This document shows positions 17,253 through 26,013 of a stretch of DNA of 64,000 bases, one piece after another; within the stretch, counting starts at the first letter, position 1; every line of letters begins with the position of its first letter. Position numbers and translations under genes: made by a program. The notes beneath the pieces are model-generated. The model saw only the letters and a list, made by a program, of their open reading frames with translations, was not told the origin of the DNA and searched no databases. Source of the DNA: Halalkalicoccus jeotgali B3 (GTDB taxonomy: Archaea > Halobacteriota > Halobacteria > Halobacteriales > Halalkalicoccaceae); contig NC_014297.1 of the NCBI RefSeq assembly GCF_000196895.1, positions 2,525,770 to 2,589,769 of the forward strand, written 5' to 3'.

Positions 17253-17735
17253 ATGACACGCGAGGGAACGCGACGGACCAGACCGGAGACCGAAGCGAGT
17301 TACGGGATCCCCAGCGACGGGGAGGGGCTGCTCCCCTGGCAGTTCGTCGCCGAGGCGATGGAGGGCGACCGAAACTACTGGGTGTCGACGACGCTGCCCG
17401 ACGGCCGCCCACACGCGCGGCCAGTCTGGGGGATCTGGCTCGACGGAACCGTTCATTGTGGCGGCGGCGAGCGCACGCGCTGGGCGCGGAACCTCGCTTC
17501 GAGTCCCGAACTCGCCGTCCACCGCGAGAGCGGCGAGGCGGTCGTCATCATCGAGGGAACGGCCGAGAGAATCGACGAAAAGAGCGCCGACCCGGAGTTG
17601 ATCGAGCGCCTCGACGCGGCTTACGAGGCGAAATACGGGATCCGCCACGGGACGCCCTTCTGGGCGGTCCGACCACGGAAAATACTCGCCTGGAACGACT
17701 ACCCGACCGACGCGACCCGCTGGACGTTCGGGTGA
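17253..17735 (+). CDS. Pyridoxamine 5'-phosphate oxidase-family protein
   Basis: A 160-residue split-barrel flavin-binding-fold protein. Recognisable strands are NYWVSTTLPDGRPHARPVWGIW, then VHCGGGERTRWARNLASSPELAVH and EAVVIIEGTAERI, which match the general PPOX/F420-binding split-barrel family. It may bind FMN or F420 and act on a small molecule; a direct PLP role is not shown. It stands alone between the carbonic-anhydrase-like gene and the convergent purNH gene. Confidence 0.83.
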   Translation: MTREGTRRTRPETEASYGIPSDGEGLLPWQFVAEAMEGDRNYWVSTTLPDGRPHARPVWGIWLDGTVHCGGGERTRWARNLASSPELAVHRESGEAVVIIEGTAERIDEKSADPELIERLDAAYEAKYGIRHGTPFWAVRPRKILAWNDYPTDATRWTFG

Positions 17736-17768
17736 GTCGCGGTTTCGTCCCGGTGGAGAGGGCGGGCC

Positions 17769-19346
17769 TCAGTCGTGGCGGAACGCCCGGCTCCCGGTGA
17801 ACACCATCGCCATGTCGTGTTCGTCGGCGGCCGCGATCACGTCCTCGTCGTTCACGGAACCGCCGGGCTGGATCACCGACTCGATGCCGGCCTCGCTGGC
17901 TTCCTCGATCCCGTCCGGGAACGGGAAAAAGGCGTCGGAGGCCATCACCGCTCCTTCCGAGTCCTTGCCCTCGGCGTGTTCGGCCGCCTTCATCGCCGCC
18001 AATCGGACGGCATCAACCCGACTGACCTGCCCCATGCCGACGCCCACGGTCTCGGTGCCCTTCGCGAAGAGGATCGCGTTCGACTTGACGTGCTTGATGG
18101 TGTGCCACGCAAAGAGCAGCGATTCGAACTCAGCACTATCGGGCTCGCGCTCGGTGACGACCTCCAGATCCTCGCGTGCGAGGTGCTGGTCGTCGGCTTC
18201 CTGGACGAGTCGCCCGCCCGCGAGGTGCTTCTCGCGCAGTCGGGGCTCGCGCTCCCCGAAGGGGCCGACGTCGAGGACGCGGAGGTTCTCCTTCTCCCGG
18301 AGGACCGAAAGCGCTCTTTCAGTATAGTCGGGCGCGACGACGACTTCCTTGAACGAGTCGGTGATCGCGTTTGCAGTACGCTCGTCGCAGGCGCGGTTCA
18401 GCGCGACGATCCCTCCAAAGGCGCTCATCGGGTCCGTCGAGAGCGCGTTCTCGTAGGCCTCGCTCACGGTGTCGGCGATGGCACATCCGGCGGGGTTGGT
18501 GTGCTTGATTACTGCGGCCGCCGGTTTCTCGAACTCCTTGATCAGACCGAGGGCCGCGTCGGCGTCGTTGTAGTTGTTATAGGAGAGGGCTTTCGCGCCC
18601 TCGTTCAGTTGCTCGGCGCCGACGACGGTCGCGGCCTCCTCCGTCTCGTCGGCGTACAGGGCGGCGTCCTGGTGGGGGTTCTCCCCGTAGCGAAGTTCGG
18701 TCGACCGGTCCTCGCCCGTAAGCCGCCGGGCCGGGAACCGCTCGTCCGAATCGGCCTCGACGCGAACCCCGTCGTCGTCGACATCGACGGTCCCCTCGGC
18801 GACCCAGCGCACCGCACGGGGATACGCGCGGAACTCCGCGTCGTGAAGGACGCGCTCCTTCAGGCTCGCCGCGTCGTCGTCCTCGTAGACCGGAACCGCC
18901 TCCTGGGTGACGATCGGCCCCGCATCGACCTCCTCGGTGGCGACGTGTACCGTACAGCCCGTGATCCGGGCGCCCGCTTCGAGGACCTGCTCGTGGGCGT
19001 CGGTCCCGGGAAACGACGGGAGCAGGCTCGGATGAACGTTCAGTGTCAGGGGCGCCCCATCCAGGAACTCCCCGGTCAGCACGCGCATGTAGCCGTCGAG
19101 ACAGACGAGATCGAGGTCGTAGCCATCGAGGGCATCGAGGATTCGGCGTTCGTGCGATTCTCTGGACTCGCCCTCGTCGCGCTCGACGACCTCGGTCGGG
19201 ATACCCCGATCGGCCGCCGTCTCCAGCACCGGCGCGTCGGCGTGGTTCGAAAGCACGACCGCGAGGTCGGCCCCGCCCGGCGCGCTATCGGCGATGTGCA
19301 TGAGGTTCCGCCCGCGATTGCTCGCCAGCCCCGCAACCTGTGTCAT
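17769..19346 (-). CDS. purNH: Fused GAR transformylase (PurN) and AICAR transformylase (PurH)
   Basis: A 525-residue purine enzyme. Residues 1 to about 190 form a PurN-like formyltransferase with NVHPSLLPSFPG and EVDAGPIV, giving the catalytic Asn/His/Asp set. Residues from about 200 form the AICAR transformylase half of PurH with YGENPHQDAALY, KHTNPAGCAI (catalytic Lys-His) and SDAFFPFPDGIE. The IMP cyclohydrolase domain of bacterial PurH is absent, as in other haloarchaea, which use a separate PurO. It carries out the two formyl-transfer steps of IMP synthesis. It is divergent from purB across 166 bases. Confidence 0.93.
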   Translation of the reverse strand: MTQVAGLASNRGRNLMHIADSAPGGADLAVVLSNHADAPVLETAADRGIPTEVVERDEGESRESHERRILDALDGYDLDLVCLDGYMRVLTGEFLDGAPLTLNVHPSLLPSFPGTDAHEQVLEAGARITGCTVHVATEEVDAGPIVTQEAVPVYEDDDAASLKERVLHDAEFRAYPRAVRWVAEGTVDVDDDGVRVEADSDERFPARRLTGEDRSTELRYGENPHQDAALYADETEEAATVVGAEQLNEGAKALSYNNYNDADAALGLIKEFEKPAAAVIKHTNPAGCAIADTVSEAYENALSTDPMSAFGGIVALNRACDERTANAITDSFKEVVVAPDYTERALSVLREKENLRVLDVGPFGEREPRLREKHLAGGRLVQEADDQHLAREDLEVVTEREPDSAEFESLLFAWHTIKHVKSNAILFAKGTETVGVGMGQVSRVDAVRLAAMKAAEHAEGKDSEGAVMASDAFFPFPDGIEEASEAGIESVIQPGGSVNDEDVIAAADEHDMAMVFTGSRAFRHD

Positions 19347-19488
19347 ACGTCGAGGGGCGACCGCGACTCGGAAAATCGTTGCGGTCCGAACGAATGGTGT
19401 GTGCACGTTCGCGCAATATAACCGGGCGAAAACGAGAGACGAGGGCGTTTTGTATGCACGGTAGTGGGATAACACCGATACGGTTTTG

Positions 19489-19511
19489 CGGCGGGCGTCG
19501 GTAGCCCGCCG
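19489..19511. promoter_or_regulatory. Perfect 8-base dyad directly before purB
   Basis: CGGCGGGC and GCCCGCCG form a perfect stem around a 7-base loop and end one base before the purB ATG. An ACGGTTTTG box precedes it at the TATA position. On a leaderless gene this dyad would be DNA between TATA box and start, that is, a possible operator; on a leadered transcript it would be a hairpin masking the start. Confidence 0.4.
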
Positions 19512-19512
19512 T

Positions 19513-20907
19513 ATGGACGAGGACCACCGTTCAGATCCCCTCTATGCCGTGTCGCCCCTCGACGGCCGGTACGCGACCCGGACGGCGCCACTGGCCCCGT
19601 ACGCCAGCGAGGCCGCGCTCATGCGTGCCCGGGTGCGCGTCGAGATCGAATACCTGATCGCGCTCGCGGATCTCGACGCGACGCCGGTGGAGATCGATAG
19701 AGAGGGACGTAAGAGGCTACGGGAGAGCTACGAGGCGTTCGACCGCGAGGACGCCCGTCTGGTAAAGCGCATCGAGACGGAGGGCTACGGCGAGTACAGC
19801 GCGACCAACCACGACGTGAAAGCCGTCGAGTACTTCGTTCGCGAGCGGCTGCCCGAGGGAGTCGGAACGGAGTGGATCCACTTCGGGCTCACGAGTGAGG
19901 ACGTGAACAACCTCGCCCACCGGCTGCTCCTCAAGCCCGCCGTACGGGACGTGCTGATGCCCGCGCTCCGCGAGGTCCGGGACGCCCTTGTCGAGCTCGC
20001 CCGCGAGAATCGGGCGGTTCCGATGCTCGCACGGACCCACGGTCAGCCCGCGACACCGACGACCTTCGGCAAGGAGATGGCCGTCTACGCCGCCCGTCTC
20101 GGGCGCGCGCTCGGACGGATCGAGCGGGCCAGCGAGGGGCTGGCGGGCAAACTCGCCGGGGCCTCGGGTACCTACGCGGCCCACGTCGCGGCCTATCCCG
20201 AGGTGGACTGGCGGACGTTCTCGAAGGGGTTCGTCGAAGGACTCGACCTCGAACACACATCCCTCGCCACGCAGGTCAACCCGTGTGACGACCTGGCCGA
20301 ACTGTTCGACGCGCTCAGGGGCGCCAACGACGTCCTGCTCGACCTCGATCGGGACGCCTGGCTCTACGTCTCGGACGGGTATCTCGGCCAACGAACGGTC
20401 GAAGGCGAGACGGGCTCCTCGACGATGCCCCACAAGGTCAACCCGATCGACTTCGAGAACAGCGAGGGAAACCTCTCGAAGGCCAATTCTGATTTAACGT
20501 TCCTCGCCGACTACGTCACCACCTCGCGGCTCCAGCGCGACCTCTCGGACTCGACGGTGAAACGGAACATCGGCGCGGCGCTCGCCCACTGCCTGATCGG
20601 CTACGGGAAATGCGAGACGGGGCTAGGAAAAGTGACGCCCAACGAGGCGGTCATGCGCGAGGAGCTAGAGGAGAACCCGGAGGTGATCGGCGAAGCAGTG
20701 CAAACGATTCTCCGACGGGAGGGTCACACCGACGCCTACGAGCGGGTGAAGGCACTGACGCGCGGGCGGCGCACATCTCTCGACGACTTCAAAGAGCTCT
20801 TTCGGGAGCTCGACGTCGACGAGCGGACTCGCGAGGAGCTCCTCGCCCTGTCCCCGGCCGGCTACACCGGGCTGGCCGACGAGCTGGTCGACGACCTCAA
20901 CGGTTAG
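19513..20907 (+). CDS. purB: Adenylosuccinate lyase
   Basis: A 464-residue member of the fumarase/aspartase superfamily with the signature loop GSSTMPHKVNP and the paired motifs TSEDVNNLAHR and ARTHGQPATPTTFGKE. It cleaves SAICAR and adenylosuccinate, releasing fumarate in the inosinate and AMP branches. Length is normal. It faces purNH across a short intergenic region, so the two purine genes may share regulation. The start is the ATG preceded by a strong dyad; a longer reading from 19486 lacks support. Confidence 0.95.
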   Translation: MDEDHRSDPLYAVSPLDGRYATRTAPLAPYASEAALMRARVRVEIEYLIALADLDATPVEIDREGRKRLRESYEAFDREDARLVKRIETEGYGEYSATNHDVKAVEYFVRERLPEGVGTEWIHFGLTSEDVNNLAHRLLLKPAVRDVLMPALREVRDALVELARENRAVPMLARTHGQPATPTTFGKEMAVYAARLGRALGRIERASEGLAGKLAGASGTYAAHVAAYPEVDWRTFSKGFVEGLDLEHTSLATQVNPCDDLAELFDALRGANDVLLDLDRDAWLYVSDGYLGQRTVEGETGSSTMPHKVNPIDFENSEGNLSKANSDLTFLADYVTTSRLQRDLSDSTVKRNIGAALAHCLIGYGKCETGLGKVTPNEAVMREELEENPEVIGEAVQTILRREGHTDAYERVKALTRGRRTSLDDFKELFRELDVDERTREELLALSPAGYTGLADELVDDLNG

Positions 20908-20931
20908 GAGTCCGCAGAACCCACTCGACGC

Positions 20932-21822
20932 ATGAACGTCGTTTCGACCTCACCCTCGGGAACGGAGATCCTGTGTGCGCTCGGGATCGACCCGGTCGCC
21001 GTCTCGCACGCCTGTGACTACCCGCCGCGAGTGAAGGAGCTCCCGTCGATCGATTTCTCCAGAGTGCGCGGCGGGTCGAGCGCCGAACGCCACGACCGCG
21101 TTCGGACCGTGAGCGCCGAGGGGACCGTCTACCGCCTCAACGTCGGGACGCTTCGCGACGCCGAGCCCGACCTGATCCTGAGCCAGGAGGTCTGTGGGGT
21201 CTGTGCGGTCGATACGACCCTCGTCGACGAGGTCCTCGGTGACTTGGACGGCGATCCCGACGTGGTCGGTCTGCACGCCAACGAGTTGGAGGACCTCTTC
21301 TCGTGTATCGAGCGGGTCGGCGAGGCCGTCGGACGCGAGAAACGGGCGGAGGAGCTGAACGCGGCGCTTCGCGATCGATTGGCGGGGATCGAGGCGCGGA
21401 CCGAGGGGCTGGATCGCCCGCGGGTTGCGGTCCTCGAGTGGCTCGACCCGCCCATCGCCGCCGGCAACTGGGTGCCCGAGCTGGTCGGGATCGCCGGCGG
21501 CGAGTACGGGCTCGCCGAGCCCGGCGACCGGACCGTCGAGGTCGAGTGGCCCTCGGTAATCGAGTACGACCCCGAGGTGCTCGTCGCCGCACCCTGTGGA
21601 TTCGACAGCGAGGCCACCCTCGCCCGAAGCGGGGAGCTGACCGAGCGCGAGGGATGGTCGGGGCTGTCGGCGGTTCGGTCAAAGCGCGCCTACGCGATGG
21701 ACGGCGCGAGCTACCTCAACCGCTGGAGTCCACGGCTGGTCGAGGCGACCGAGCGCCTCGCGGCCTGCATCCATCCCGAGGAGTTCGGGGACCCCCCACA
21801 GGACGTCCCAGCGCTCTCGTAG
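20932..21822 (+). CDS. Cobalamin-binding (BtuF-like) periplasmic-binding-fold protein
   Basis: A 296-residue protein of the helical-backbone metal-receptor fold, with RVVSTSPSGTEIL-like start, LILSQEVCGVC and VAVLEWLDPPIAAGNWVPEL. These motifs match the cobalamin-binding protein group related to BtuF. Unlike transport receptors it has no signal peptide or lipobox and begins directly with the domain, so it is probably cytoplasmic. It may act as a corrinoid sensor or handling protein. It follows purB by 24 bases and could be cotranscribed. Confidence 0.8.
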   Translation: MNVVSTSPSGTEILCALGIDPVAVSHACDYPPRVKELPSIDFSRVRGGSSAERHDRVRTVSAEGTVYRLNVGTLRDAEPDLILSQEVCGVCAVDTTLVDEVLGDLDGDPDVVGLHANELEDLFSCIERVGEAVGREKRAEELNAALRDRLAGIEARTEGLDRPRVAVLEWLDPPIAAGNWVPELVGIAGGEYGLAEPGDRTVEVEWPSVIEYDPEVLVAAPCGFDSEATLARSGELTEREGWSGLSAVRSKRAYAMDGASYLNRWSPRLVEATERLAACIHPEEFGDPPQDVPALS

Positions 21823-21839
21823 TGCGGAGCGGGAGAGAG

Positions 21840-21845
21840 TATATA
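21840..21845 (+). promoter_or_regulatory. TATA box for a small membrane-protein gene
   Basis: TATATA lies 27 bases before the ATG at 21870, as expected for a leaderless archaeal transcript. It supports that short gene as real. Confidence 0.6.
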
Positions 21846-21869
21846 GCTGTCAGCGGCTATGGATGTGGT

Positions 21870-22052
21870 ATGGAAACTCGAACCATGCAACGGGCGGGGA
21901 TCGTACTGGTCGCCCTCGCGGTACTCCTGTTGATCGGGCTGTTGCCCGGAATCGCGCTCGTCCCGAACCTGCCGGGGGCGTCGCTGGCGGTCGTTCTGCT
22001 CGCGGTCGGGACCCTGTTGATCGGGGTTGCCCGCGAGCGCCGACCCGTGTAG
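21870..22052 (+). CDS. Small two-helix membrane protein
   Basis: A 60-residue protein with two hydrophobic segments (about residues 9-28 and 35-53) and a short basic tail, RERRPV. I do not know its function. The C-terminal helix reads LAVGTLLIGVA and is very similar to that of another 60-residue protein encoded at 28471-28653 (LAVGSLLVG), so they look like paralogues. A TATA box at the right distance supports the start. It converges on dapE with one base between stops. Confidence 0.75.
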   Translation: METRTMQRAGIVLVALAVLLLIGLLPGIALVPNLPGASLAVVLLAVGTLLIGVARERRPV

Positions 22053-22053
22053 G

Positions 22054-23100
22054 TCAGCCCGAGAGCGCCTCGGTCAGAATGGTGGCCGCCCGGCGCACCC
22101 GCTCGACCCGGACGTACTCGCGCTCGCCGTGGGCGACCGCGCCCGTTTCGTCGGCGAGCACGCCGGGGCCGAAAACGACGGTCGGGGCCTCGCTTGCGAA
22201 GTACGACGCCTCCGTCGCGGCGGTAAAGGGACGAACCTCGCCCGCACCCGCCGCCCGCAGCGCCTCGACAATCGGCGAATCCGGGTCGGTTTCGAACGCC
22301 TCGAGGAAGGGCGTCTCGCGATCCGTGAACCGGAACTCGGCGTCGAGCCCAGGCACGTGCGAGTCGAGGTGAGCGGCGAGCGCCGCGGCGAACGCTTCGG
22401 TCGTCTCGGGCGGGACGCTGCGGCGATCCAGCGTGATCCGGCAGGCGGCTGGCACCTGGTTGGTCGCGGTCCCGCCCTCGATGACGGTGGGGGTGAGTGT
22501 CGGCCCGCCGAGCTCGGGATGAGGGTTGGCATCCGCGTCGAACGATTCGAGCGCGACGAGGGCGCGGCCCGCCTCCGAAATCGCGTTCGTTCCCGTCTCA
22601 GGTTCGGCGGCGTGGGCGCTTTCGCCACGGACGGTGAGAGTGCCCTGGAACCGGCCTTTCGCGGCGGTACAGACGTCGAGATCGGTGGGCTCGCCGACGA
22701 TACACCGGTCGAACTCGAGCGAGAGGTGGTGTGCGCCCATCGAGAGCGTCTCCTCGTCGGGCGTGATCGCGAGGGTGAGCGTCCCGTCGGGGTCGCTTTC
22801 GAGAAAGGCCGCGAGCATGGCCGAAAGCGGGCCTTTCGCGTCACAGGAGCCGCGTCCGCGGATGGTCTCGCCGTCGCGCTCGAAGGGGACGTGTGGCGAG
22901 ACGGTGTCGATATGCGTGTTCAACAGGGTGTGTAGAGCCCCGTCGCCCCGGGAGGCGATCACGTTGCCCGCCTCGTCGATCTCGGGCTCGACACCGTGGT
23001 CCCGGAGGGTGGTACACAGGAACTCACGCATCGCGGAGACGTTCTCGTCCGAGGGGATCTGCACGGCTCTCTCGAGGAAGGCGATCGGGTCGAAGCTCAC
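22054..23100 (-). CDS. dapE: M20-family succinyl-diaminopimelate desuccinylase-like enzyme
   Basis: A 348-residue metallopeptidase-family protein with LLNTHIDTVSPH (metal His/Asp), GRGSCDAKGPLSAMLAA, and TPDEETLSMGAHH (catalytic and metal Glu). It is the last gene of the lysine operon and starts at a GTG overlapping the dapF stop by 4 bases (GTGA), so translation is coupled. In this context it should remove succinate from N-succinyl-LL-diaminopimelate. The same fold also serves LysK and ArgE, so the assignment rests mainly on position. Confidence 0.88.
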   Translation of the reverse strand: MSFDPIAFLERAVQIPSDENVSAMREFLCTTLRDHGVEPEIDEAGNVIASRGDGALHTLLNTHIDTVSPHVPFERDGETIRGRGSCDAKGPLSAMLAAFLESDPDGTLTLAITPDEETLSMGAHHLSLEFDRCIVGEPTDLDVCTAAKGRFQGTLTVRGESAHAAEPETGTNAISEAGRALVALESFDADANPHPELGGPTLTPTVIEGGTATNQVPAACRITLDRRSVPPETTEAFAAALAAHLDSHVPGLDAEFRFTDRETPFLEAFETDPDSPIVEALRAAGAGEVRPFTAATEASYFASEAPTVVFGPGVLADETGAVAHGEREYVRVERVRRAATILTEALSG

Positions 23101-23963
23101 GGGGACACCTCGCCTCGACCCTCGAACTCGACGGGCCCGGAGAGGACCGCGGGTCCGTCGTCGGGAACCCGTACGTCGAGGTCGCCACCGGGCGGCGAGA
23201 CCGACACGCGGTCGCCCTCGACGAGTCCGATCCGTTTTGCTACCGCCGCGATGGCGACCGCACCGGTGCCACACGAGCGGGTCTCGCCCTCGACACCCCG
23301 CTCGAACGTGCGCTGGTCGAACCCGCGTTCGCTCGGGCTTGCGAGGTTCACGTTCGCGCCCTCGGGAAAGACCTCGGCGTGACGGATCGGCGGGGCCATC
23401 GCCCCGAGGTCAGTCGTCGAAACGTCGTCGACGAAGACGACGGCATGGGGAACGCCCGTGTTCAGCGCCGTCACCTCCCAGCCTTCCACGTCCTCGCGGA
23501 TCAGGGGCTCCTCGCGTGCTAGCGGGACATCGGCAGGCTCGAAGGAGGGAACGCCCATCTCGATCTCGATCGTGTCCTCGCCAACGCGGGCCCGGCGCTC
23601 GCCCGCAGGTGTGTCAATGGCGAACTCGTCGGCTCCGATCCCGCCCGCTCCGCTCGCGGCCTCCGGTCGCTCGCGCGTATCGAGGCGCCGAAGTCGCCTC
23701 GCAGCCCACTGTGCCGCACACCGCGCGCCGTTGCCACACATCGCCGCCGTCCCGCCGTCGGGCTGGTACAGCCGCATGCGCACCCGCTCACCCGAAAGCG
23801 AGAGGACGAGCACGCCGTCGGCACCGCGGCGGCCGTCGACCTCGATCCCAGTCTCCCGGTCACAGTGCTCGATCGCGAACGCGCCCCAGTCGACGGCCTC
23901 GTCGGCCCCACAGATCAAGAAGTCGTTGCCCGTCCCGTGGTACTTCTCGAAGGCTACGACCAT
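23097..23963 (-). CDS. dapF: Diaminopimelate epimerase
   Basis: A 288-residue two-domain epimerase that converts LL- to meso-diaminopimelate. Both catalytic cysteines are present: MCGNGARC (first Cys near residue 76) and RSCGTGAVA (near 233), in the two symmetrical halves. The substrate motif GTGNDFLI is at the N-terminus. Relative to the E. coli enzyme, the first half has about 15 extra residues after MCGNGARC (around 89-110, Arg/Ala/Gly-rich), encoded by a repeat-like GC-rich stretch. It overlaps lysA by 10 bases and dapE by 4. Confidence 0.94.
   Translation of the reverse strand: MVVAFEKYHGTGNDFLICGADEAVDWGAFAIEHCDRETGIEVDGRRGADGVLVLSLSGERVRMRLYQPDGGTAAMCGNGARCAAQWAARRLRRLDTRERPEAASGAGGIGADEFAIDTPAGERRARVGEDTIEIEMGVPSFEPADVPLAREEPLIREDVEGWEVTALNTGVPHAVVFVDDVSTTDLGAMAPPIRHAEVFPEGANVNLASPSERGFDQRTFERGVEGETRSCGTGAVAIAAVAKRIGLVEGDRVSVSPPGGDLDVRVPDDGPAVLSGPVEFEGRGEVSP
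23634..23699. repeat. Repeat-like in-frame insertion within dapF
   Basis: This stretch encodes the extra residues RRLDTRERPEAASGAGGIG. It contains a GAGGCG/CGCCTC stem with a 7-base loop (23682-23700) and a repeated GCGAGCG...GGAG pattern on the minus strand. It sits on a surface loop position in the epimerase fold, between catalytic Cys region and the next strand. It resembles the in-frame insert in the S9 peptidase in size, but the symmetry is weaker. Confidence 0.4.
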
Positions 23964-25183
23964 GTGACCTCCCGTTCGAGGCGCGTCACGTCCGCGAGGG
24001 TCTCGCGGCGGCGGTCGACCCCACTGTTCTCGCCGTCTACCACAACGGTCGCGGGCCGCGGGCGGCTGTTGTACTGGCTCGCCATCTCGTAGCCGTAGGC
24101 CCCCGCGTTCCCGACCGCCAGCAGGTCGCCGCGCTCGGGGGCGGGCAGGTCGTACTCGCCGAAGACGTCGCCACTCTCGCAGATCGGGCCGGTCACGGTC
24201 GCCTCGACGGTTTCGCGCTCGCCCTCGGCGAGCGACCGGATCCCGTGATGGGCGCCGTAGATGGCGGGGCGTGCCAGCGTCGTCATCCCCGCGTCGACGC
24301 CGACGACCAGCTCCTCGCCCGCGGGTTTGACGGTGTTGACTCGGGTAAGTAGGACGCCCGCGTCGGCGACGAGGTAGCGCCCGGGCTCGACGGCGAGGGT
24401 GGCCTCGACCTCCCCGAGCGCCTCCCGGGTCGCACGGGCGACCGCCTGTAGATCGAGGGGCTCCTCCCCCTCGCGGTAGGGCACCCCGAACCCGCCGCCG
24501 ACGTCGACGAACTCCAGGTCGAGGTCGGTTCTTCGAGCTAGCTCGCCCATCCGCGAGACGAGTTCGCGGTGGGCCGCCAGGTCCTCGCCGCTGATCCCGC
24601 TGCCCGCGTGGGCGTGGATCCCGACGACGTCGAATCGCTCATCGGCCTTGTCCAGCAGGTCGGGCGCGCGCTCGATGGGCACGCCGAACTTCGCGTTCGC
24701 CCCGGTCGAGACCTTCTCGTGGTGGCCCGCGCCGACGCCGGGGTTCACTCGGAGGCAGAGCCGTCCCGAGAACCCGCGCTCGGCGAGCCGATCGATCGTG
24801 TCCTCGGCTCCCGCCGTGATCGTCAGTTCCGGGTGGTCGTCGGCGATCGAGACGGCGTAATCGAGGTCCGCCTCGGGCGGGTTGACCGCGGTGTACTGTA
24901 CGCGCTCGGGGAGACAGCCGGCCGCGAGCGCGCGTTCGACCTCGCCCGCGGAGGCACACTCGATGCCGGCACCGGCGTCCGAAAGCGTCCCCAACACGGT
25001 TTTTGCCGTGTTGGCCTTCGCCGCGTACATGACCCGTCCCTCGGGGAAGGCGGCGGCCATGCGGGCGTAGTTCTCGCGGACCCGATCGAGGTCCTGGACG
25101 TACAGCGGCGTTCCATGGGTATCCGCCAGCCCCGCCAGTCGGGCGGCGTCCCAGTCGGCGAGCCGCCGTACCGGCGGGTTCAT
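23954..25183 (-). CDS. lysA: Diaminopimelate decarboxylase
   Basis: A 409-residue PLP enzyme of the alanine-racemase fold. The PLP lysine is in VMYAAKANTAKTVL, with HAHAGSGI, VDVGGGFGVPY and the C-terminal GPICESGDVFG (active-site Cys) and GAYGYEMASQYNSRPRP motifs. It decarboxylates meso-diaminopimelate to lysine, the last step. It starts within the dapD stop (ATGA overlap) and ends 10 bases into dapF, so translation along the operon is probably coupled. Length is normal. Confidence 0.95.
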   Translation of the reverse strand: MNPPVRRLADWDAARLAGLADTHGTPLYVQDLDRVRENYARMAAAFPEGRVMYAAKANTAKTVLGTLSDAGAGIECASAGEVERALAAGCLPERVQYTAVNPPEADLDYAVSIADDHPELTITAGAEDTIDRLAERGFSGRLCLRVNPGVGAGHHEKVSTGANAKFGVPIERAPDLLDKADERFDVVGIHAHAGSGISGEDLAAHRELVSRMGELARRTDLDLEFVDVGGGFGVPYREGEEPLDLQAVARATREALGEVEATLAVEPGRYLVADAGVLLTRVNTVKPAGEELVVGVDAGMTTLARPAIYGAHHGIRSLAEGERETVEATVTGPICESGDVFGEYDLPAPERGDLLAVGNAGAYGYEMASQYNSRPRPATVVVDGENSGVDRRRETLADVTRLEREVTWS

Positions 25184-26013
25184 TCCCGAAGCGCCTCCTC
25201 GCGGCGCGTCGCGTCGAGGGTCCCGTCCTCGACGTCGAGTGCGACGACTGCGGGCTTGTACGCCCCGCCCTCGAAGAGGTCGTGATCGCCCAGCGAGGAC
25301 TCGACGTAGCGGGTGAAAGCGCGCCGTTCCGGGGGAAGCTCGCCGTAGAGCACCTCCTCCTCGACGAGGTCGTAGACGGGAATGCGGGGCGTCAGCAGAG
25401 TGTTCTCGCCGACGATCGAGTCCTCGCCGACGACGAACCCCGAGGTGACCCGACAGCCGGCTCCAAGGGAAACGCCGTCCTCGACGATCACGGGTGCGTC
25501 CTCGACGGGCTCCAGAACCCCGCCGATGAGGGTGTTCGCGCCGAGCTTGACGTTCTCGCCGATCTGGGCACACGAACCGACGGTGTCACAGGAGTCGATG
25601 AGGGTGCCACTTCCCACGAAGGCGCCGGCGTTGACGAAACTCGGGCTCATCATGATGCAGTCCGAGCCGACGTAGGCCCCGCGGCGGATCGCCGTTCCGT
25701 CGGGCGTGTTTCGAGTTCCCCGCTCGCCGAGATCGGCCGTGTCGCGAAGCGGCAGGACGTCGTGGTAGGTCACGTCGCCGTAGGTCCTCGGATAGGTCTC
25801 CCGGAGCCCGAAGTTGAGCAGGATGCCGCGCTTGACCCACTCGTTTGCCTCCCACTCCCCGGAACGTTTCTCGGCGGCTCGGACCTCGCCGGCTTCGAGC
25901 GCCGCGAGGAAGGCGTCGAGCGTGTCGAGGTGGTCGGTCGTCGCGGTGTCGGCACCGATATCGTCCCGCCGGTACTGCTCCCACAGGGCCGTGACTTCGG
26001 TTTCGAGGCTCAT
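25180..26013 (-). CDS. dapD: Tetrahydrodipicolinate N-succinyltransferase
   Basis: A 277-residue left-handed beta-helix acyltransferase with hexapeptide repeats (GAYVGSDCIMMSPSFVNAGAFVGSGTLIDSC, seen in parts) and the DapD-type NWVKRGILLNF-like helix before it. It transfers a succinyl group from succinyl-CoA to tetrahydrodipicolinate. This places lysine synthesis in the succinylase branch rather than the dehydrogenase or aminotransferase shortcut. It overlaps dapB and lysA by 4 bases each. A separate aminotransferase (DapC role) is not in the operon. Confidence 0.93.
   Translation of the reverse strand: MSLETEVTALWEQYRRDDIGADTATTDHLDTLDAFLAALEAGEVRAAEKRSGEWEANEWVKRGILLNFGLRETYPRTYGDVTYHDVLPLRDTADLGERGTRNTPDGTAIRRGAYVGSDCIMMSPSFVNAGAFVGSGTLIDSCDTVGSCAQIGENVKLGANTLIGGVLEPVEDAPVIVEDGVSLGAGCRVTSGFVVGEDSIVGENTLLTPRIPVYDLVEEEVLYGELPPERRAFTRYVESSLGDHDLFEGGAYKPAVVALDVEDGTLDATRREEALRE

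Noticed and set aside
17775-19421. 548-codon frame antisense to purNH
   Set aside because: Shadow of a strongly supported purine gene; no motifs and no promoter.
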